A stretch of DNA of 64,000 nt, taken from Rapana venosa (taxonomy: Eukaryota; Mollusca; Gastropoda; Neogastropoda; Muricidae). Shown here piece after piece: positions 58,389-64,000 of the stretch (its first letter is position 1; every line of letters begins with the position of its first letter). The DNA is taken from assembly GCA_028751875.1 (NCBI GenBank), contig CM054158.1, positions 13,269,695 to 13,333,694 on the forward strand, written 5' to 3'. A model generated the notes under the pieces. It searched no databases. It was not told where the DNA came from and worked only from the letters and a program-made list of their open reading frames with translations. Both the position numbers and the translations under genes were made by a program.

Positions 58389-59609
58389 CTACACCCCCTC
58401 CCCCCTGACACCCTGCAGGGCAGGAGGGGGCCACAGCAACCGGTCACTCCTGTCAGGCCCCCCTCCCTGCCCCCGCGCTCCTAAACCCGAAGGATTATAC
58501 TCGTAATTAGCCACGCTCGGTCTGTAGGTCATGACGTCATCCGCTCCGGCCTTCTTGGCCATGACGTCATCCTGACCCTTGTGGGCGGGCAGGGGGACCC
58601 CGTAGCTGGGAGGCAGCGGGTTCTGGGTTTGGCTCAGCCCGGAGGACGAAGTCGTCAGGTCCATCAGCTGCATGGCTTCAGCTGGCGGCTGCGGCTCCTG
58701 CGTCTGTCTGGCGTCCTTCCGACCGCAGCGATACATAGCGGCAAAGATGGCGGCCAGACACAGCAGGGCCAGGCCAACAGACACGAGCACGAGCGTCAAG
58801 CTGCCCTCCTCCTCCTCCCCCTTCTTCTTCTTCTTCTTGCCGGAACCTTCCTCGTCTCCTGACCACGGGGTCGTTGTGGTCCACAATGTCCTATCACCGC
58901 TTTCAGAAACCTCTTCTGCGGGCGTGGACGACGTCAGCGTACCGTTTGCAGAAGACCTCGACATCTCCAAAGTAATGGCTATCGTGTTTGAAGGATAGGT
59001 CTCCATCTTTGTAAGGGTGGTGGCAGTAGGAGTTAATTTTCTTTTCGCAGATAACTCGTCTCCTTCTAAGAGGCTGGTTGTTGAATTCGGAAGACCAGTT
59101 TCAAAACGCCCGTTTTTCTCCGAGAGTCTGCTCTGCATTAAAGGATCATCCTCCGAATAATTGTTCCTCTTCTCTTGAGAAAATGCAGCAGAGGTGAGAG
59201 AAGAAAACCTGTTTTCTGGTGACGGGTTAGAGCTAAGCGTGAGGATATGAGCCAGGGATGAAGAAAACACCCCGGAAGCCGACCGATGAAACCTTCCTCC
59301 TGAAAACACCACAGTCTGGAACTTCTCCTCTCTGGCAGCAGCTCTCAGGACTCCATCATACAGGGTTGCAGACTCTGGTGGCGTCTTTGGAGCGAGCGAA
59401 AGGGAAGGTGGGAGACGGGTGGTGTCAGAGATAGGGCGGGGTGGCTGGGGTAAGAGGGTGGATTGGTTTTTGTTGTCGTCGTGGTTTTCGTTGTGAAAGT
59501 CAGACACAGAGTTGTTGAAGGCAGGGAGGAGGAGGACAGCAGTAGGCCTCGAGAGCTGGATGTCGGCTGCTAGCAGCAGTAGGAGGAGAAGGAGGAGAGT
59601 CGTCTGCAT
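58389..59609 (-). CDS. Type I single-pass membrane protein, unrecognised
   Basis: An intronless 406-codon ORF from ATG at 59609 (GACAAGATGC context) to TAG at 58389. Residues 1-20 (MQTTLLLLLLLLLAADIQLS) form a signal peptide. Residues 21-257 are Ser/Thr/Pro-rich, cysteine-free, with N-glycosylation sequons at about 32, 48, 150, 175 and 222, and look mucin-like. Residues 258-268 are a Lys6 run followed by GEEEE. Residues 271-293 (LTLVLVSVGLALLCLAAIFA...) are the membrane span, followed by basic RCGRKDAR. The tail (294-406) has PPSY at 333-336 (WW-domain-binding PPxY type), a DDVM pair (347, 357) and YEYNPSG. GC content is clearly above the surroundings. I do not recognise the family; a surface adhesion or signalling role is inference. 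Further 5' non-coding exons cannot be excluded. Confidence 0.75.
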   Translation of the reverse strand: MQTTLLLLLLLLLAADIQLSRPTAVLLLPAFNNSVSDFHNENHDDNKNQSTLLPQPPRPISDTTRLPPSLSLAPKTPPESATLYDGVLRAAAREEKFQTVVFSGGRFHRSASGVFSSSLAHILTLSSNPSPENRFSSLTSAAFSQEKRNNYSEDDPLMQSRLSEKNGRFETGLPNSTTSLLEGDELSAKRKLTPTATTLTKMETYPSNTIAITLEMSRSSANGTLTSSTPAEEVSESGDRTLWTTTTPWSGDEEGSGKKKKKKGEEEEGSLTLVLVSVGLALLCLAAIFAAMYRCGRKDARQTQEPQPPAEAMQLMDLTTSSSGLSQTQNPLPPSYGVPLPAHKGQDDVMAKKAGADDVMTYRPSVANYEYNPSGLGARGQGGGPDRSDRLLWPPPALQGVRGEGV

Positions 59610-59660
59610 CTTGTCTGTGCCAAAGCTGCCTGTCTGCGGGATTCGTGTAGTGACATGGAA

Positions 59661-59668
59661 TTATAAAG
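59661..59668 (-). promoter_or_regulatory. Weak TATA-like element
   Basis: TTATAAAG on + (CTTTATAA on the minus strand) about 50 bases before the ATG of the membrane-protein gene. Position is possible for a TATA box; the evidence is thin. Confidence 0.2.
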
Positions 59669-59723
59669 AAATACATTTGTTTGAAATCACACAAAATCAA
59701 TCAATTAATCAATCAACCACACG

Positions 59724-59796
59724 CTCACTCACTCACTCACTCACTCACTCACTCACTCACTCACTCACTCACTCACTCACTCACTCACTCACTCAC
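59724..59796. repeat. (TCAC)n microsatellite
   Basis: About 17 ACTC units, next to ATCAATCAATCA. Confidence 0.98.
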
Positions 59797-59909
59797 GTAT
59801 TCAATCAATTAGTCGATCAAGTTATTGTGTCCTTTTACTCATGAAATGATAATTTGTTTTTACGGCAAAGCATAATATTTCCGTAACATCTTGGCTTTTG
59901 GTGGTGTGT

Positions 59910-60260
59910 TTGTTTTACTGCAAGGAAGATCTAAGCATAACATTAATTGGCTACCATCTTCATGGCTTTTGTTTTTACTGCAAAGAAGATCTAGTAGTAG
60001 GCATCCGTCAGTCTCGTAAGACTATGGAGTTGCGCTCTAGGTGTTTATACTCCAGAGCGCAAAGCCTGGGTAAATATGGAGGGCAAGCCGTTACCCATGC
60101 AGCAGACCCCTCCTCACTCCCCTCTCCACGTCGCTGGAATGGTCCATTGGAAAGGCAGTCGCCAATACACATGGTTCCAGTACATAAGCATAACATTAAT
60201 TGGTTACCATCTTCATGGATTTTGTTTTTACTGCAGGGAAGGTTTAAACATAACATTTTC
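59910..60260. repeat. 62-bp tandem repeat split by an inserted element
   Basis: Repeat units with AAGCATAACATTAATTGGCT, ACCATCTTCATGGC and TTTGTTTTTACTGCAAAGAA at 59930-59990 and 60183-60245, plus partial units outside. Between them (about 59992-60182) sits a GC-richer segment: GGCATCCGTCAGTCTCGTAA, GACTATGGAGTTGCGCTCT, CAGCAGACCCCTCCTCACTC, GCCAATACACATGGTTCCAG. It interrupts a unit, so it arrived after the duplication. Confidence 0.75.
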
Positions 60261-60261
60261 T

Positions 60262-60815
60262 TGGCATCTTGACGTGGGAATCAAAATCCACTGTGGTTAA
60301 ATGGATTCGTTGTCGTTCACAGGATTATGACTTTAAATTGCACAAACCCGGTCATTAAGTAAGATAAAATTATTTCAAAGGTATTTAGCACACCACATCG
60401 TTTTCTATCAGCACACTTGAAAACACGACCCAAAATAATGGCAATGAAAAGATACTTCTTCAACAAAAATTCAGTCCAGTCTGCGTACGTAAAACGAGTG
60501 TTCCCTAACTTGCCATGGAAAATCTGTTGTTCTAACCCTATCCATTTTACTCTCTCACGAAGACATCAGGAATTGTCAGATTTGAAATAGCTTGTCTTGC
60601 GATTTTCAGTCTGTTAATTGGCAACTCACCCAGTGAAGCATATTGTTGTGTTTTTTCCCCATAGGAAATGTCTATATCCATAGGAGTTCTTTTCTCTGTG
60701 GAGCCTGTCCACTTTAGGACAGTAGCCACTTTGGGACACAACAGCAGTGTCCACCTAACGGATCCCCCAGGGAGTAAAAGGAGAACAGAATGATTAAAAA
60801 AACCCTTTTCATTTC
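60262..60815. other. Unassigned stretch
   Basis: A 64-codon minus-strand frame (60547-60741, with KTQQYASLGELPINRLKIA) looks mildly protein-like but has no start context, splice sites or recognisable family; it may be a transposon remnant. Confidence 0.25.
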
Positions 60816-60819
60816 TATT

Positions 60820-61172
60820 TTATTCTTTTATTTCGAGGATAATGGAATAAGAACTCATGTGCTTTCTTTTACATCCAGTCCCCGTGTGTATGCATTTTGC
60901 AAATTTTGTCATCCGTTCCCACCGGCACTCAATGGCCTACTTTTCCGAAAAGCGGAACGGGTTTTAACGTGTGCGCAAGATGTTCTGCGTGCGTTCGCAC
61001 ACGGGACCTCGGTTTATAGTCTCATCCGAAGGACTTTTAGGGGAGAGTGGAATATGCACTGATGTTAACTCCAGAGGAAAATTCTTCTTGAACGAGAGTC
61101 GAACCCGGATCAGCAGATTACGAGCGCTACGCAACGCGCTTCACTCTTAACCACCAGGCTATCCCGTCCCTC
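60820..61172 (-). repeat. SINE-A, short-tail type, full length, inverted
   Basis: TTCTTTTATTTCGAGGATAA, TTTTACATCCAGTCCCCGTG, CAAGATGTTCTGCGTGCGTT, GAGTCGAACCCGGATCAGCA and TTAACCACCAGGCTATCCCG. Confidence 0.95.
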
Positions 61173-61249
61173 TAGAAGTCCCTTGAGAAAGACTGAAAAC
61201 ATCCAGCATTATGCGAAATGTGCGAACAGTCATAAGCTGCTGTGCAACA

Positions 61250-61252
61250 GAT

Positions 61253-61285
<33 letters not shown>

Positions 61286-61563
61286 ATAATGTATGGAATT
61301 TATATAGCGCTGAATCTTGTAAAGCAACAAATCAAAGCGCTCAGATTTGAATTCGGGCTGCTCTCCCCGGGGAGAGCGGGAGAACGCGTCGCCACTTAGC
61401 GCTGCGCCACCCTTTCACCCTTTTTTTTTTTTTTTTTTTTTTTTTTCTGCAGCTGTATTTGTTTCCCTATCAGAGTGGCTTTTTTCTAAGAATTTTGCCA
61501 GGGACAACTCTCTTGTTGCCGTGGGTTTTTTTACGTGCGCTAAATAATTACGTGTAACACACG

Positions 61564-61594
<31 letters not shown>

Positions 61595-61735
61595 TAGCGC
61601 CCAGACCACCACTCATGGTCTAATGGATGGGGGAAAAATTTCCGGTCCAAACGGGGTACGAACCGCCGCACACTTCAGACCCGGACTTTTCGCTTTCTAG
61701 ACAGGCGCGTTACCTCTAGACCACCGATCCATCCA
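61250..61735 (-). repeat. SINE-B with the alternative tail
   Basis: Head at right (CTAGACCACCGATCCATCC) and body as in other copies. At the left, after ATTCGGGCTGCTCTCCCCGG, it switches to CAAATCAAAGCGCTCAGATT, TATATAGCGCTGAATCTTG and an (ACT)n tract instead of the usual TACCACTTTAAGTCACG end. An 18-20 T run lies in the body at 61420-61446. Confidence 0.92.
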
Positions 61736-61860
61736 GGCAGGAGAATGGACTGAGAAGGCAGAACAAGAGACAGAAGGAGGTGACGGGAAAAAAGATAAGG
61801 AACAAGGCAGAATAAAAGAGAGGGATAGAAATTCGTCTTCAAATAAGGCTTAGTGAGGAT
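61736..61860 (+). repeat. Repeat D fragment
   Basis: GAGAATGGACTGAGAAGGCA, AGACAGAAGGAGGTGACGGG and GAGAGGGATAGAAATTC match the middle of repeat D in + orientation. Confidence 0.65.
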
Positions 61861-62144
61861 GTACTGACCTTTAAACAAACGTGACTGATGAAAAGAGGTT
61901 TCGGCCAGAGTGGTGAAGGCAGGGTAAGAAGGAAAGGTGGAGTCAGAATGATGACTGTTAAAAGCAGCCCTGTTATAGTTCCATGCAGTGTGGCCTTATT
62001 CCTATTCTCTTCTCTCCGTGATTCACCTGATCTTTACTCATCTGCGGATTTGAGATGCGATTCACTGCTATATGTATAACTGTAGGTGTCTTTAGCCAGC
62101 ACGTGAACAATGCTTTCAAGAGACATCATTATATTCCCCGTGGT

Positions 62145-62478
62145 GATGCCACAGGGGGCCTGCCAGTATAAATAGCATCCCAACCTTCTGGAAATTCTGT
62201 GCCAGGAATTCCCTCTTTTCTATTCCTCACTTTTACTCTGCCTTGTTCCTTTTCTTCAAGTCACTTCCTTCTTGTCTCTATTCCGCCTTCTTGGTCCATT
62301 CTTCAGCCTTTGTTTTTTCCCCAGAAAGATCTGAAATGTAACAATTCTCTCCCAAGCCGAAGTCGGATGCTGGGCCTGACTTGACAGGCGCTTAACAGCA
62401 GCGCAATACATCTTCACTCATGTGACAGACAGTAGGCCCTAGTTGCTGCCTGAGCGTTCGATAAAGAAGAAAAAGGCA
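62145..62478 (-). repeat. Repeat D, full, inverted
   Basis: CGTGGTGATGCCACAGGGGG, CCAGTATAAATAGCATCCCA, CCGAAGTCGGATGCTGGGCC, TGACTTGACAGGCGCTTAAC and GAGCGTTCGATAAAGAAGAA. Confidence 0.85.
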
Positions 62479-62754
62479 TATTAAAAAAAAATTGGGTTTT
62501 TGTTTTTGTTTTTGTTTTTTGTTTTTGCAAATGCGCGCACGCCCAAAATAAGATAACTTTCTAGAAATTGATCCTGGTATTGATGAATACTACATTCAAC
62601 ACATTGTCGATTATGACGCATGTGAATTGGTTCGTGATGAATATTCAAGATATGGCTGATGAAATTTTCTTGTGTTATTACTGCTGACACATTATTTCAT
62701 ATATAATATATATATAATGTGTGTGCGTGTATTTATTTATTTATTATTTTATTT

Positions 62755-63335
<581 letters not shown>

Positions 63336-63344
63336 GGCAGCTAC

Positions 63345-64000
63345 AGATGCATCGGTGGTCTAGAGATAGTGCACCTACCGAGAAAACGACAAGTTAGGGT
63401 TCGATCCCCGTTTGTACCCTAAACCTTTTCTCCCACACACTAGACAGTGATTGGTGGTCTGGGTGCTAGTCTTATGCGCTTTGATTTGTCTTTGCAAGAT
63501 ATAGCGCTATATAAGTTCCATTTATTATCATTATTATTAGTCTTTTGGATAGAGACGATAAACTAAGATCCTCTGTGCAAATTTTTACCGCACTTAAAAG
63601 AGCCCATGGCAACAAGAGAGTTTGTCCCTGGAAAAAATTCTGTAGACCCCTCCCCCCCCCCCCCCCCTTGATTAGGGAAACAAATACATATGCAGACAGG
63701 AAAGAAAGAAGAAAAAACAACATAATGAACCGCGCTGCTCTTGTAGCGTCGAGATCTTTCCGGGGAGAAGAGGAGCCACAGGTGTTCGCTTCCTGCAGTT
63801 TCAGCTGCTCTCAGCTGCTCATCCATTCCATCCCAGCTGGTGCTGACTAGCCTATAGCAGAAACTGACCGCGCTTGGACTCGGTGAAAGGGAGGGCGCTA
63901 ATTTCAGCTCTGGGCCCTGGACACTGGACTGACTTAATGCTGAATTTGAGTGCTGTGAGTGAGCGAGCCCAAATTTCATGCGGAGAAATCTGTCGTGATT
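63345..64000 (+). repeat. SINE-B, interrupted, running off the window
   Basis: Head CATCGGTGGTCTAGAGATAG with B box GGGTTCGATCCCC, body GGTGGTCTGGGTGCTAGTCT. At 63474-63537 it is broken by the second SINE tail module (GCGCTTTGATTTGTCTTTGC, AGCGCTATATAAGTTCC, ATT repeats), then resumes at GTCTTTTGGATAGAGACGAT. It continues through CATGGCAACAAGAGAG and a C run (63652-63667). About 170 bp of other sequence (63765-63960) comes before the CAAATTTCATGCGGAGAAAT end block. Confidence 0.85.

Noticed and set aside
60547..60741. 64-codon minus-strand frame
   Set aside because: Protein-like in places, but unsupported by start, splice or family evidence.

Overview
The window reads as animal nuclear DNA, most plausibly from a marine mollusc (gastropod-like; inference from genome style, not proven). 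Genes are sparse and intron-split. The remainder is AT-rich DNA loaded with tRNA-derived SINEs, broken non-LTR retrotransposons, very long dinucleotide repeats and long pure G or C runs. There is no operon structure, CRISPR array, rRNA or bacterial feature. I see no clear sign of a new enzymatic or defence system; the most interesting material is an unrecognised nuclear-type gene and the mosaic SINE/LINE architecture.

Layout. (1) 785-900: last coding exon of a GATD1 (PDDC1; DJ-1/PfpI superfamily) homologue on the + strand. (2) About 2.4-41.7 kb: a + strand gene for a large, disordered, Ser/Lys/His-rich, probably nuclear protein that I cannot name. Its main exon is 31920-35193, followed by the terminal coding exon 37229-37308, a 3'UTR intron and a long 3'UTR. 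Two short upstream exons (2442-2540 and 23352-23436) join it with compatible phases; their assignment is inferred. The main exon carries a one-base frameshift in an AAAA run at 33595-33598. (3) 58389-59609: a single-exon, - strand, 406-residue type I membrane protein with signal peptide, Ser/Thr-rich ectodomain, one membrane span and a PPxY-containing tail. (4) 27226-27308 may be a first coding exon of a further or alternative transcript, also with a one-base frame slip in a T run.

Repeats. Two LINE blocks lie in the first large intron: a jockey/CR1-like copy (14.5-16.5 kb) with a SINE 3' end inside it, and an L1-like copy (17.1-21.6 kb) split by a minus-strand RTE/BovB-like element (18278-20046) with a clean 10-bp target-site duplication. 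Smaller reverse-transcriptase fragments lie at 22.0, 45.7, 53.9 and 55.1 kb. At least five tRNA-headed SINE families (called A, B, C, F, G here) and three other dispersed repeats (D, E, H) occur in several copies each. SINE-A exists with two different 3' ends. SINE-C has two copies differing at only three positions, so it was recently active. Minisatellites occur at 4.2, 5.7, 35.3, 44.8 and 56.6 kb, and 13 pure G/C runs of at least 16 bases are scattered through the window.
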